From the NCBI GenBank assembly GCA_030949995.1, contig JAUZRY010000065.1, forward strand, positions 1-42,174: 42,174 nucleotides of DNA, given 5' to 3'. Position numbers and translations under genes: made by a program. Shown piece by piece: positions 1 through 7,180 of this stretch. Below the pieces are notes generated by a model. That model worked only from the letters and a program-made list of their open reading frames with translations, was not told where the DNA came from and did not search any database. This DNA comes from Ardenticatenia bacterium. Lineage in GTDB: Bacteria > Chloroflexota > Anaerolineae > Ardenticatenales > Ardenticatenaceae. Each line of letters opens with the position of its first letter. The first letter of the stretch is position 1.

Positions 1-509
1 AAGTGGCCTCGTATGCCCCCACCCTCTGTCAATCACCACACTGTGGACGCCGGGAACATGGTTGTCCACCAGCACGAGCGGCACCCCCCCATGCTTCAAT
101 TGGAGCTAATCAGCGAGCGCGGGATGTCGCACCCGGCCAGAATCAAGCCTTCGACGCGCTGTTCCTGCAACAGGGTGAGAGGAACCGCCTCATCGCCCTG
201 GTTAAACGTGGCAAAGAGGAAGTGGTATTGGTGCTTGCGGGCTTCCTGCTCTGCAGCGGCTAAGACCTCACCGTAGAAGGCATGGGGAGAGAGGGTGTGG
301 CGGGCGTGCACCAGGAAGCCCAACGTGCGCGTTCGTTTCGTGACCAGTGACCGGGCGGAGAAATCGGGAATGTACCCCAACTCCCGTGCTGCCTGAAGCA
401 CCTTCTCCCGAGTCGCCTTCCGAACCCCCGGACGACCGTTGAGCACCTTGGAGACGGTGGCCGGAGAGACGCCGGCTCTTTTGGCCACATCGTGGATGGT
501 TACGCTCAC
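1..509 (-). pseudogene. LacI-family transcriptional regulator, frameshifted and cut by the window edge
   Basis: Encodes a LacI/GalR-type DNA-binding repressor. The GTG start at 509 follows a GGAG-type ribosome site. Residues 3-50 carry the classic helix-turn-helix and hinge (TIHDVAKRAGVSPATVSKVL, then GYIPDFSARSL), followed by the start of the periplasmic-binding-like sensor domain (GFLVHARHT, RVEGLILAGCD). The frame stops at TGA after 137 residues (96-98). Directly beyond it, one base out of frame, the family's sensor sequence resumes (GGVPLVLVDNHVPGVHSVVID), and a second shift near 20-35 restores an AYEAT-like segment that leaves the window. So at least two indels interrupt it. It diverges from the MFS exporter gene. 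A dyad at 521-532 probably serves for autoregulation. The effector is unknown, since the ligand-binding part is incomplete. Real decay and sequence error are both possible. Confidence 0.85.
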
Positions 510-520
510 GAAAATTCTCC

Positions 521-532
521 GAAATCGATTTC
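521..532. promoter_or_regulatory. LacI-type operator
   Basis: A perfect 12-bp palindrome, GAAATCGATTTC, with the central CG and flanking AA/TT typical of LacI/GalR-family operators. It lies between the predicted minus-strand promoter (548-576) and the GTG start of the lacI-type gene at 509, about +10 to +21 of that transcript, so it fits autorepression. Binding is inferred from sequence only. Confidence 0.7.
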
Positions 533-547
533 CAATTGTTTTCCTCT

Positions 548-576
548 ATCATACACTGGTCTCCACCATTTGTCAA
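548..576 (-). promoter_or_regulatory. sigma70-type promoter of the lacI-type gene
   Basis: Read on the minus strand, a perfect TTGACA (576-571) is followed after exactly 17 bp by TATGAT (553-548). The predicted start site is near 541, upstream of the operator at 521-532 and the GTG start at 509. Confidence 0.75.
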
Positions 577-599
577 GGAGGAGGTGCGAACACGTGAAC

Positions 600-628
600 T
601 TGACACCGTGGTCAAAACGAGGTACACT
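600..628 (+). promoter_or_regulatory. sigma70-type promoter of the MFS exporter gene
   Basis: TTGACA at 600-605 is followed after exactly 17 bp by TACACT at 623-628. The predicted start site is near 635. It diverges from the lacI promoter with 23 bp between the two -35 boxes, so the two promoters could interfere with each other. Confidence 0.75.
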
Positions 629-640
629 CCCCCTGGAGTA

Positions 641-654
641 ACCGACCGGTCGGT
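641..654. promoter_or_regulatory. TetR-type operator over the start region of the MFS transcript
   Basis: A perfect 14-bp palindrome, ACCGACCGGTCGGT, sits about +6 to +20 of the predicted MFS transcript. This is a common form of operator for TetR/AcrR-family repressors, and a TetR-family gene lies just downstream of the exporter (2604-3206). I infer that this TetR represses the exporter by roadblock or by occluding the promoter. Confidence 0.7.
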
Positions 655-682
655 AGACACATTCGCGCAAGGAAGATGCACC

Positions 683-2083
683 ATGAACCCAGTGGATGAT
701 CGCGCACGCTCTCGCATGTTGGCAGTTCTGTTCGTCGGGGTGTTGATGGGTGCCCTCGACATTGCTATTGTCGGGCCGGCTCTGCCCGCCATTCAAGCCC
801 AGTTCCAAGTGGATGACCGGGCATTACCTTGGATCTTCACCATCTACGTGCTCTTCAGCCTCGTCGGGACGCCGCTGATGGCCAAATTGTCCGACCTGTT
901 CGGGCGACGCCCGATCTACGTGATGGATGTGACCCTGTTCGCCCTGGGGTCCTTAGCAGTAGCGGTGGCGCCGACCTTCTCCCTCCTGTTGGTCGGACGT
1001 GCTGTCCAAGGGGTGGCTGCTGGCGGGATTTTCCCGGTGGCCAGCGCCACCATTGGGGACACGTTCCCGCCGGACAAGCGTGGGAGCGCCCTGGGGCTGA
1101 TCGGCGCAGTCTTTGGGCTGGCCTTCCTCATCGGGCCGATCTTGGGCGGGGCGCTTTTGATGGTGGGATGGCAGTGGCTGTTCATCGTGAACCTGCCTGT
1201 GGCACTGCTTCTCATCGTGTTCAGCCTGCGCACCCTGCCCGCAGAGCGCGCTCCCAAGCGTCGCCCCTTCGATTGGGCGGGCATGGTCATGCTGGGCGGA
1301 CTCCTGGCAGCGATGACTTACGGGCTCAACCACATCGATACAGCCCACGTGCTCGACAGCCTAATCTCGCTCAACGTGTGGCCCTTCTTGGTGCTCACTT
1401 TGGTGCTGTTGCCCCTGTTCTGGCGTGTTGAGCGCGATGCTGAAGATCCCGTGCTGCGCACGCGCTTGTTCCACTCCCGTCAGGTGGTCTTGGCCAGCAT
1501 CCTGGCCATCGGCACCGGGCTTGAGGAAGCTGGATTGGTCTTCATCCCGAAGGTGTTGGTGATGGCTCTAGGGGTCGAGGAGTCCACAGCCAGCTTCATG
1601 TTGGTGCCGGTGGTGCTGATTATGGCGATCAATTCGCCAATCGTTGGGCGGCTGTTGGACCGGCACGGCTCCAAGGTGGTCATCGTGGCCGGATCAACCT
1701 GCCTGACGTTGGGGATGATTATGTTAGGCAGCCTGCCCATCGCGCTCGGAAGTCTGATCACGGCCGGATTGTTCATTGGAGTCGGGCTCTCGGCTTTGCT
1801 TGGAGCCCCGCTCCGTTACATCATGCTCAACGAGGCATCATCGTCAGACCGCGCTGCAGCTCAGGGAGCCATTAGCCTGTTTACACGGGTTGGACAGATA
1901 CTCGGCGGTGCTGTGGTTGGCGCGGTGGCGGAATCCCAAGGCGGAGGTATTCCCGGCTACCGGACAGCTTACCTGCTGCTCGGCGCTTTGATGCTCCTGC
2001 TGACAGTGGCAGCCTTGGGCTTGAAGAGCCGAACTGAGGAGTTGGCCACACTCCAGGGCCGACACAACGCCAGCCCTGCATAA
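683..2083 (+). CDS. DHA2-type MFS multidrug exporter
   Basis: A 466-residue inner-membrane transporter of the major facilitator superfamily, probably a proton-coupled drug exporter. The ATG at 683 is chosen because AAGGAAG (669-675) lies 7 nt upstream and the protein then begins at the usual family position. The first membrane segment ends in LDIAIVGPALPAIQAQF, matching the DHA2 motif in helix 1, and the loop 2-3 motif is LSDLFGRRPIY. Helix-5 motif C appears as GLIGAVFGLAFLIGPILGG. Hydrophobic segments continue to about residue 450, consistent with 14 helices (EmrB/QacA type). It has its own promoter with a TetR operator and is followed 520 bp later by a tetR-type gene, the usual arrangement for inducible efflux. 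The substrate cannot be read from the sequence. The frame is intact. Confidence 0.88.
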   Translation: MNPVDDRARSRMLAVLFVGVLMGALDIAIVGPALPAIQAQFQVDDRALPWIFTIYVLFSLVGTPLMAKLSDLFGRRPIYVMDVTLFALGSLAVAVAPTFSLLLVGRAVQGVAAGGIFPVASATIGDTFPPDKRGSALGLIGAVFGLAFLIGPILGGALLMVGWQWLFIVNLPVALLLIVFSLRTLPAERAPKRRPFDWAGMVMLGGLLAAMTYGLNHIDTAHVLDSLISLNVWPFLVLTLVLLPLFWRVERDAEDPVLRTRLFHSRQVVLASILAIGTGLEEAGLVFIPKVLVMALGVEESTASFMLVPVVLIMAINSPIVGRLLDRHGSKVVIVAGSTCLTLGMIMLGSLPIALGSLITAGLFIGVGLSALLGAPLRYIMLNEASSSDRAAAQGAISLFTRVGQILGGAVVGAVAESQGGGIPGYRTAYLLLGALMLLLTVAALGLKSRTEELATLQGRHNASPA

Positions 2084-2398
2084 CTTTTTTCAGCACAAAC
2101 TCGTCAAGCAGCTTGTCCCTCTTGCTTCCTGGCCGGCCTCTCAGCTCGTTAGGAGGGGCAACCACTTGGCCTCTCCTTTCCATGCATGTGGGAACTATAC
2201 TGTAGTCCTCTCAGCCACGGTGATAGGCCCGACGGGCCACATTCCCGCTCATTGAGGAGACATGCCCTGGGGGCAGATGAACACCACAGGGGCACAGAGA
2301 ACGCGGAAGAGTGGCGAGAAAGGGCGGTGGAAACCGATGCCTGCGTCTTCCTGTCATTATGAGGAAACAGCAGGGTGGCAGATAAGCAAATACAGAAT
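2084..2398. other. non-coding stretch between exporter and tetR
   Basis: No convincing gene is seen. A run of six T (about 2085-2091) follows the exporter stop, without a strong hairpin before it. Open frames here resemble no family known to me. Confidence 0.4.
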
Positions 2399-2426
2399 TT
2401 GTGGGGGCAGGAAACCTTCCTATAAT
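2399..2426 (+). promoter_or_regulatory. possible promoter of the tetR-type gene
   Basis: A perfect -10 hexamer, TATAAT (2421-2426), is preceded at 16 bp by a weak -35, TTGTGG (2399-2404). This would give a leader of about 170 nt before the GTG start at 2604. No copy of the 641-654 dyad was seen near it, so autoregulation is not supported by sequence. Confidence 0.45.
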
Positions 2427-2603
2427 TGTGCATGAAGGAGCTCAACGCCACGCCCGTGTCCTGGCTTCCACCTGCCTGGCCGCTCTCACTCTTGGGCCGT
2501 CCGGCACCGTGGTGGAGCTGAGAAGCAGTGTACAGCACGGCCGGGTGGGCAACGGCAACATCCCCATAGGAACGTGAGGGATCACTCTCCAGGAGGTCAT
2601 CCG

Positions 2604-3206
2604 GTGCCATCAGAACCCGTTGCCGTGCGCGAGCGCATCATTCAGGAGGCTACCCGGCTGTTTGTGACTCATGGCTATCACGGCATCTCCATGCGGGAGA
2701 TTGCCAAGGTAGTGGGGGTGTCCAAGGCGGGACTCTACTACCATTTCCAGGACAAGCAGGAGTTGCTCCTGGCGATCCTGACCGACAGCTTGGAGCACAT
2801 TGAACGACTCATTCAAGAAGCACGACAGGAAGGCACGACAGCACGCGAGCAGATCGGTCAGGCCATGCAGGCCATCTTTTCGTTGGCGCCGGAGCGCCGG
2901 GCCATTATTCGACTGGCCAGCCAAGAGATGGCTCATTTGAACCCCACTACCCGAGCGGCATTCAGGCAGCGCTACTACGACAAATTCGTTGGCCAGATAG
3001 CCGATATCCTGCGCTCTGGAATGGAGCAAGGCGAACTTCGCGTGATGGACGTGCGTTTGGCCACCTGGATGTTGTTGGGCATGATGTACCCCTTCCTGTA
3101 CCCGGCTCACGAGCGCGAATTGGGGGTTCCCGAGACAGCTATCGAGCTCATGCTCACCATCTTCTTCCACGGGGCAGCCCGCGAGAGCGCGCCACAGAGC
3201 TCCTAA
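2604..3206 (+). CDS. TetR/AcrR-family transcriptional regulator
   Basis: A 200-residue TetR-type repressor. The GTG start at 2604 is preferred over earlier in-frame codons because AGGAGG (2591-2596) lies 7 nt before it. Residues 7-55 form the N-terminal helix-turn-helix (RERIIQEATRLFVTHGYHG, then MREIAKVVGVSKAGLYYHF and DKQELL), the strongest TetR signature. The remainder is an alpha-helical ligand and dimerisation domain (EMAHLNPTTRAAFRQRYYDK, WMLLGMMYPFLYP), similar in layout to efflux regulators. It lies downstream of and on the same strand as the MFS exporter, whose leader carries a TetR-type palindrome, so the exporter is the likely target. The inducer is unknown. It converges on the glycoside hydrolase end at 3254. 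Confidence 0.88.
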   Translation: MPSEPVAVRERIIQEATRLFVTHGYHGISMREIAKVVGVSKAGLYYHFQDKQELLLAILTDSLEHIERLIQEARQEGTTAREQIGQAMQAIFSLAPERRAIIRLASQEMAHLNPTTRAAFRQRYYDKFVGQIADILRSGMEQGELRVMDVRLATWMLLGMMYPFLYPAHERELGVPETAIELMLTIFFHGAARESAPQSS

Positions 3207-3253
3207 AGATATACTTCTAGGCGTTTCTCTGCACCACATCCACATCCGCACAT

Positions 3254-4003
3254 CTACAACCCGAACGGCGCTTGGACAGCGCATGTCCGCCTCCCCCCAC
3301 TCTTTTTAGCTTTGGCCGGCACGGCGTGCACCTCCCAGGCGTCGTGCAAGGGCAACGAGCCGAGGAACACCGTCGCCTGCCCGTCCCGAACGGGAACCGT
3401 GGTGGTGAGGACGATGGGCGGCTCGGGCAGCACCACCTCCCCCTGGTACGGCATGTGGCGCACAGTGACGAGGGCGCCGTTGGCGAAGGCGGGGGGCAGC
3501 CCCGTCAGCTCCAGGCGAATGGGCCGCGCCGGCAGGTCGGGCCCCTCGATGCGCCGCGTGTGGCCCAGGAGCACAGTGACGGCATCCGCGTCCGGGGACA
3601 AGGAGGCCAACGGCACGATGACGGGATGCGTGCTGCTGCCGGCCACGCGGCCCGACACCCCCTCCGCGTAGATCTTGTAGGTCCACCACTTGGGTCGCGG
3701 GCGCCAGGTGCCGGGCTCCACCAGGCCGTCCAGGGAGTTGTTGAAGCAGTTCTTCTCGCCGTTGGAGGCGGGCCAGCAGGAGTGCGCTGCGGCGTCCGCG
3801 CCGCCGAGTTCCAGGGCCGACAGGTAGGCCACCAGTTCGCCGGGCCGGTACTGGTCGGCGGGCCCACGTATTCGTTGATGTGGATCTCCCGCAGCCCCAC
3901 CTCCGCGCAGTCGGGATTCTCCAGGAAGAGCCGCCGCGCCTCCTGGAGGTGCTCCTGCACCGCGCTGATGTTCGTGCCCTGCTCGTTGGGGGTGGGTGGC
4001 CAC
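3254..4003 (-). CDS. C-terminal part of GH39-like glycoside hydrolase (after a frameshift)
   Basis: Only the part below about 3862 is genuine in this frame. It begins at ADQYRPGELVAYLSALELGG, which directly continues the EYVGP of the adjoining frame (3505-4590). Restoring one G to the GGG run at 3860-3862 joins the two cleanly. The segment holds the end of the TIM barrel (ASNGEKNCFNNSLDGLV, KWWTYKIYAEGVSGRV) and a C-terminal beta-rich domain (RIEGPDLPARPIRLELTGLP). The stop is TAG at 3254-3256. There is no YLPLVxR-type tail at this end, unlike other secreted proteins of the window. Function follows the N-terminal half: a glycosidase acting outside the cell. The family assignment is by pattern recognition only. 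Confidence 0.6.
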   Translation of the reverse strand: MATHPQRAGHEHQRGAGAPPGGAAALPGESRLRGGGAAGDPHQRIRGPADQYRPGELVAYLSALELGGADAAAHSCWPASNGEKNCFNNSLDGLVEPGTWRPRPKWWTYKIYAEGVSGRVAGSSTHPVIVPLASLSPDADAVTVLLGHTRRIEGPDLPARPIRLELTGLPPAFANGALVTVRHMPYQGEVVLPEPPIVLTTTVPVRDGQATVFLGSLPLHDAWEVHAVPAKAKKSGGRRTCAVQAPFGL

Positions 4004-4590
4004 AGCAACTCGTGCCAGCTCAGGACCTCGAAGCGGACGTCGTTGGCCGCGGCGTAGTCCAGCAGGCGGCGTAGGAACTCCCGGTCGTAGAGCCCCGTGC
4101 TGGGCGCGGCGATCCAGGCCCCCGGCAGGAGGGAGCGCACCGTCTCCACGGCCACGGCGAAGGTCTCGAAGAGCTGCGCCTCGGTGCCCACCCAGAAGGT
4201 CTGGGAGTTGGGTTCGTTCCAGAGGTCGAAGATGAAGCTCCCGTCAACGGGGATGTCCTCCCCCTGCTCGTCCCGAAAGCCTGTGATAAACCGCCGGATG
4301 GCCTCGCGGAAGCAGTCGAAGTTCTCATAGGGCGGCCCGATGTTCTTCCAGTTGTTGAGGGAGGGGATGCAGGGTTCCTGTTGTGCGCCCGCCTCGCCCG
4401 AGCCGCGCCCCCGGGCCTGCTCCTCCCGCGGGGGATGGCCCCAGACGTTGGTCAGGAGAAAGTGGTAGCGGGCGCCCAGCGCCTGCGCCCGCTGCCAGAG
4501 CCCCGAGCCCCGCAGCAGCCGCGGGGAGAGCGCGCGGACCACCTCCAGCGGGGGCACGTCGTCCTGCTGGCCGTGCAGGAAGCCGACCAT
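3505..4590 (-). CDS. GH39-like glycoside hydrolase, catalytic barrel
   Basis: Valid from MVGFLHGQQDD at 4590 down to the break at about 3862; below that the frame is out of register. The barrel shows YHFLLTNVWGHPP near the start. FIFDLWNEPNSQTFW follows about 120 residues in, where the NEP glutamate is the expected acid/base of clan GH-A. REIHINEYVGP is a candidate nucleophile strand. This pattern resembles GH39-type xylosidases and iduronidases and related secreted hydrolases. The start codon overlaps the upstream metalloprotease frame, which ends in a Pro/Thr linker exactly here (SPTPPP then MVGFLHG one base out of register). Adding one base at 4590 and one at 3862 turns 3254-6299 into one frame of 1015 residues, so a protease-glycosidase fusion is likely. 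Two separate overlapping genes are the alternative. Confidence 0.65.
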   Translation of the reverse strand: MVGFLHGQQDDVPPLEVVRALSPRLLRGSGLWQRAQALGARYHFLLTNVWGHPPREEQARGRGSGEAGAQQEPCIPSLNNWKNIGPPYENFDCFREAIRRFITGFRDEQGEDIPVDGSFIFDLWNEPNSQTFWVGTEAQLFETFAVAVETVRSLLPGAWIAAPSTGLYDREFLRRLLDYAAANDVRFEVLSWHELLWPPTPNEQGTNISAVQEHLQEARRLFLENPDCAEVGLREIHINEYVGPPTSTGPANWWPTCRPWNSAARTPQRTPAGPPPTARRTASTTPWTAWWSPAPGARDPSGGPTRSTRRGCRAAWPAAARIPSSCRWPPCPRTRMPSLCSWATRGASRGPTCRRGPFAWS

Positions 4591-6299
4591 GGAGGAGGTG
4601 TCGGGGAGGGGTCGAGGGGGGCTACGGTGCCGGTCACCGCCATGCCGGCGCCGCCCTTCTGCACCAGGGGCAGCCAGAGGGTGTGGGTTGGCGGCGACGC
4701 GCTGGGCCCCGTGTTGTCGATGATGTGCGGATACCAGATGGTATTGCGGCCCCCGTCCTCGCCCACCGCAGTCACCACCAGGGCGTAGACCCCGTCCGGG
4801 ACGGCGGGCGCGGCCCCGTCCGTCGGCACCTCCAGCACGTAGGGCGGGGCGGAGGGGGCGGAGAGCGTGGCCGTCACCACCGGATGGGGCGGCACTTGGC
4901 CGGCGCGCAGGGCCGCGATCAGCGGGTCGTCCAGGGGGTGGAGGTAGAGGGTGACCGTGGCGATGCCGGCCCCGTTGACCGACCCCACGTCGGGGTCGTA
5001 GGCCGTGGCCTCGTAGCGCACCGTCCCGCTGACCACGCGGTCCCCGCCGGGGCTCAGCACGTCAATCACCGGCAGGCGGTCCAGGGTGCGGGGCTCGACG
5101 ACCACCTCGACCCGCAGCGTGTCCGGCGTTTTCTCCAGCACCCGCACCTCCACTCCCGCCTCTGAGTCGTGGAAGCGTTCACCCACGCCCAGCTCCACGT
5201 CCCGCCAGTCCTCTCCCTGGGACCCCGGCGTCATGTCCAGCAGGATCGACGCCGGGACGTTCGACCGCGCGCCCCAGGTGAGGATCAGGCCGTCGTTGCC
5301 CTCCGGCTCCTCGGCCCGGTAGAAGAGCCAGTAGTCCTGGCGGGGATTCCTGGGGAGGCGCACGGCGGTGTACTCGGTGATCCCGGTCCCCCGCTGGGGC
5401 GCCCGCTCCAGCGCCCGGATCGTCACGGTATAGGTCCCCGGCTCGGTGATCTCCCGGACGTTTTCCGGCGGGATCCAGCCGGCCCGCCACTTGAACCAGG
5501 GGTTGTAGTGGTGGAAGGCCCGCGGCCGTCCCGGGAGCTGGTCCCCCATGATGTCGAAGGGGTCGCCGTACTCCACCTCGGTCCCGTTCGGGGCGATGGG
5601 CGAGCCCGCGGTGACCTGCCAGAAGTTGGCGTGCATCCAGCCGAAGGTGTGGCCCAGCTCGTGGAGCACCAGGTAAGGGCACCAGTCGCAGCCGACCAGG
5701 GCGGTGTGGCCGTTGAGGGTGCCCTGGCCCGTGGCGTAGGGCCAGATCTTAGGGCTGATGATCACCTCCCGGTCGTAGATCTCGACGGCGTACCCCGCCC
5801 GCCGGGCTGCCTGCAGGGCGTCCGCCCGCACCCGCACCAGGGTGGGGCCGTTCTGGTAGTAGGAGACCGGTTGGGGCATGGGCAGGGGCGGCGTGACGTC
5901 GATGGTGAAGGTGGCGTGGCCGTAGCTGTTGCGCTCTAAGCCCTCCTGGACGATCCCGGCGACTTGCCGGGCAGCTTCCTCCGTCAGGATAGGCTCCCGT
6001 TCGCCGGGGTAGTACACGAGGATGAACAGGATCTTCTGCTCCCCCAACACCGGGCGGGACACGATGTCCCCTGGCGATGAGGAATTTTCTGCCGGTTGGC
6101 CGGTCACTGCTCCCCGGACATGACCGGCATCGACTTCCAGGGGAACACCGCTCCGGCCGGTCCCTGCTCGCGCCAGAGACCCACTTCCACGCGTGATTCT
6201 GATCGCTCCGCCGGTCGCGGTGGGGACCGAGACCAGGGACAGTCCGAGCAGCGCGACGGCCACAAGCAGGTGTTTCCACAGGTTCACGTGGGCACTCAT
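4452..6299 (-). CDS. secreted metzincin metalloprotease (gametolysin/M11-like)
   Basis: A zinc protease acting outside the cell. The ATG at 6299 follows GGGGAGG. Residues 1-31 form a signal peptide. The catalytic core around residues 85-260 contains HELGHTFGWMH, with H213, E214, H217 and H223 in the metzincin HExxHxxGxxH pattern, and a probable Met-turn at M251 (DIMGD). A beta-sandwich segment (DVLSPGGDRVVSGTVRYEAT) follows at about residues 400-500. Near residue 545 comes LWLPLVQKGG, the same tail motif that ends other secreted proteins here, then a Pro/Thr linker. From about 4590 to the stop at 4452 the frame is the shadow of the glycoside hydrolase, so the real reading frame probably continues into that domain. 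Upstream lies the paired dyad element at 6443-6487, shared with a divergent sigma factor gene. Confidence 0.82.
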   Translation of the reverse strand: MSAHVNLWKHLLVAVALLGLSLVSVPTATGGAIRITRGSGSLARAGTGRSGVPLEVDAGHVRGAVTGQPAENSSSPGDIVSRPVLGEQKILFILVYYPGEREPILTEEAARQVAGIVQEGLERNSYGHATFTIDVTPPLPMPQPVSYYQNGPTLVRVRADALQAARRAGYAVEIYDREVIISPKIWPYATGQGTLNGHTALVGCDWCPYLVLHELGHTFGWMHANFWQVTAGSPIAPNGTEVEYGDPFDIMGDQLPGRPRAFHHYNPWFKWRAGWIPPENVREITEPGTYTVTIRALERAPQRGTGITEYTAVRLPRNPRQDYWLFYRAEEPEGNDGLILTWGARSNVPASILLDMTPGSQGEDWRDVELGVGERFHDSEAGVEVRVLEKTPDTLRVEVVVEPRTLDRLPVIDVLSPGGDRVVSGTVRYEATAYDPDVGSVNGAGIATVTLYLHPLDDPLIAALRAGQVPPHPVVTATLSAPSAPPYVLEVPTDGAAPAVPDGVYALVVTAVGEDGGRNTIWYPHIIDNTGPSASPPTHTLWLPLVQKGGAGMAVTGTVAPLDPSPTPPPWSASCTASRTTCPRWRWSARSPRGCCGARGSGSGRRRWAPATTFS

Positions 6300-6410
6300 T
6301 GACGCTCCTCCCCGATGCTTCGTCTCGCCGGCATCGCCTCATTTACTTCCCATAACCATAACGGCGAAGGACCACAAGGTTAGCCGATGGCTGAGGAGCA
6401 GAAGTCCTCG

Positions 6411-6440
6411 GCCTAGGGCTCAAAGCCCCGGGCTGAACAG
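6411..6440. repeat. dispersed hairpin element, copy 1
   Basis: This 30-bp element matches 38676-38705 at 26 of 30 positions. It folds as a stem with arms starting GCCTAGGGCT and AGCCCCGGGC around the loop CAA, followed by TGAACAG. Both copies lie close to a paired GGTGAC-N-GTCACC element. The function is unknown; it could be a regulatory or mobile-repeat hairpin. Confidence 0.55.
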
Positions 6441-6442
6441 AG

Positions 6443-6487
6443 GCCCTCAGGTGAACGTCACCTGAGACGTGATCGTCACCTGAGGGC
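6443..6487. promoter_or_regulatory. paired dyad element, copy 1 (metalloprotease / sigma intergenic region)
   Basis: Two dyads sit in tandem, centres 18 bp apart: GGTGAACGTCACC at 6450-6462 and CGTGATCGTCACC at 6468-6480. The whole block is also enclosed by 12-bp inverted arms, GCCCTCAGGTGA (6443-6454) and TCACCTGAGGGC (6476-6487). Related pairs are at 12767-12806 and 38532-38564. Here it lies about 60 bp before the sigma factor gene and about 145 bp before the divergent metalloprotease. It looks like a binding site for two dimers of a regulator, or alternatively a transcript hairpin. Confidence 0.65.
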
Positions 6488-6545
6488 AGAGGTCGCCTCC
6501 AACCGACTTCTGGGGTAGAATACGAATGCCGTCGTCCGGAGCCAA

Positions 6546-7160
6546 TTGTGGAGAACGCTTGGGGTCCATGGAGTGAGGTGGTTCGGTCGGTCGAGGGGCT
6601 CGGCCTTGGCCGGTTCAGCAGCCGGGGAATTCGACGAGGCGGAACTGGTCCGCCGCGCCCAGCAGGGGGATGCCCAGGCCTTTGGCGCGCTCTACGACCA
6701 GCACGTGGATCGGGTCTACGCCTACATCGCCCACCGCGTGGGGAATCGCGCCGACGCGGAGGACCTGACGCAGGAGGTCTTTCTCAGGGCGTTGGCGAGC
6801 CTGAGCCGCTTCCGCTGGCGCGGGAGCCTGCTCCCCTGGCTGCTGACCATTGCCCGCAACCTGGTGACAGACCACCAACGCCGTCGCCGCCGGGAGGGGG
6901 CGTGGCCCGCTGCTCCCCTCACCGCTCCGGCCGAGGACCCCGTTGAGCTCGCCGAACGGCGCCGGCAGCGGGAGCGACTGCGCGCTGCGGCGGCCGAGTT
7001 GACGGAGTTGCAGCAGCAGGTGATCGCCTTGCGCTTCGCCGCCGGCCTCTCCATCGCCGAGACGGCCCGGGTGATGGGCCGGAGCGAGAACGCGGTGAAG
7101 AACCTGCAACACAAGGCCATCGCCGCCCTGCGCCGGCGTTTGAAAGGGGAAGGTGGCTGA
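6546..7160 (+). CDS. ECF-type RNA polymerase sigma factor
   Basis: A 204-residue sigma-70-like factor of the extracytoplasmic function group. Region 2 spans about residues 30-110 (ELVRRAQQGDAQAFGALYDQ, DAEDLTQEVFLRALA, WLLTIARNLVTDHQRRRRRE). Region 4 spans about 145-200 (LTELQQQVIALRFAAGLSIAET, GRSENAVKNLQHKAIAALRR). The first family residues start near 31, so the true start is uncertain. TTG at 6546 has CGGAG 4 nt upstream, and GTG at 6573 is an alternative. A candidate -10 (TAGAAT, 6516-6521) lacks a clear -35, and the paired dyads at 6443-6487 sit at about -50 to -75, where an activator could act. The next gene, 20 bp downstream, encodes a membrane protein of the type often paired with such factors in Chloroflexota, so membrane-gated control is likely. 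Confidence 0.85.
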   Translation: MWRTLGVHGVRWFGRSRGSALAGSAAGEFDEAELVRRAQQGDAQAFGALYDQHVDRVYAYIAHRVGNRADAEDLTQEVFLRALASLSRFRWRGSLLPWLLTIARNLVTDHQRRRRREGAWPAAPLTAPAEDPVELAERRRQRERLRAAAAELTELQQQVIALRFAAGLSIAETARVMGRSENAVKNLQHKAIAALRRRLKGEGG

Positions 7161-7180
7161 CGGGCACAGGGGGAGACGCG

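Noticed and set aside
2149-2610. A 153-codon minus-strand frame between exporter and tetR
   Set aside because: No recognisable pattern and no good ribosome site. It overlaps the likely tetR promoter and ribosome site.
3254-6299. Programmed ribosomal frameshifting as explanation for the broken frames
   Set aside because: The sites share no slippery heptamer or downstream structure, and similar breaks occur in unrelated genes throughout the window. Lost bases explain them more simply.
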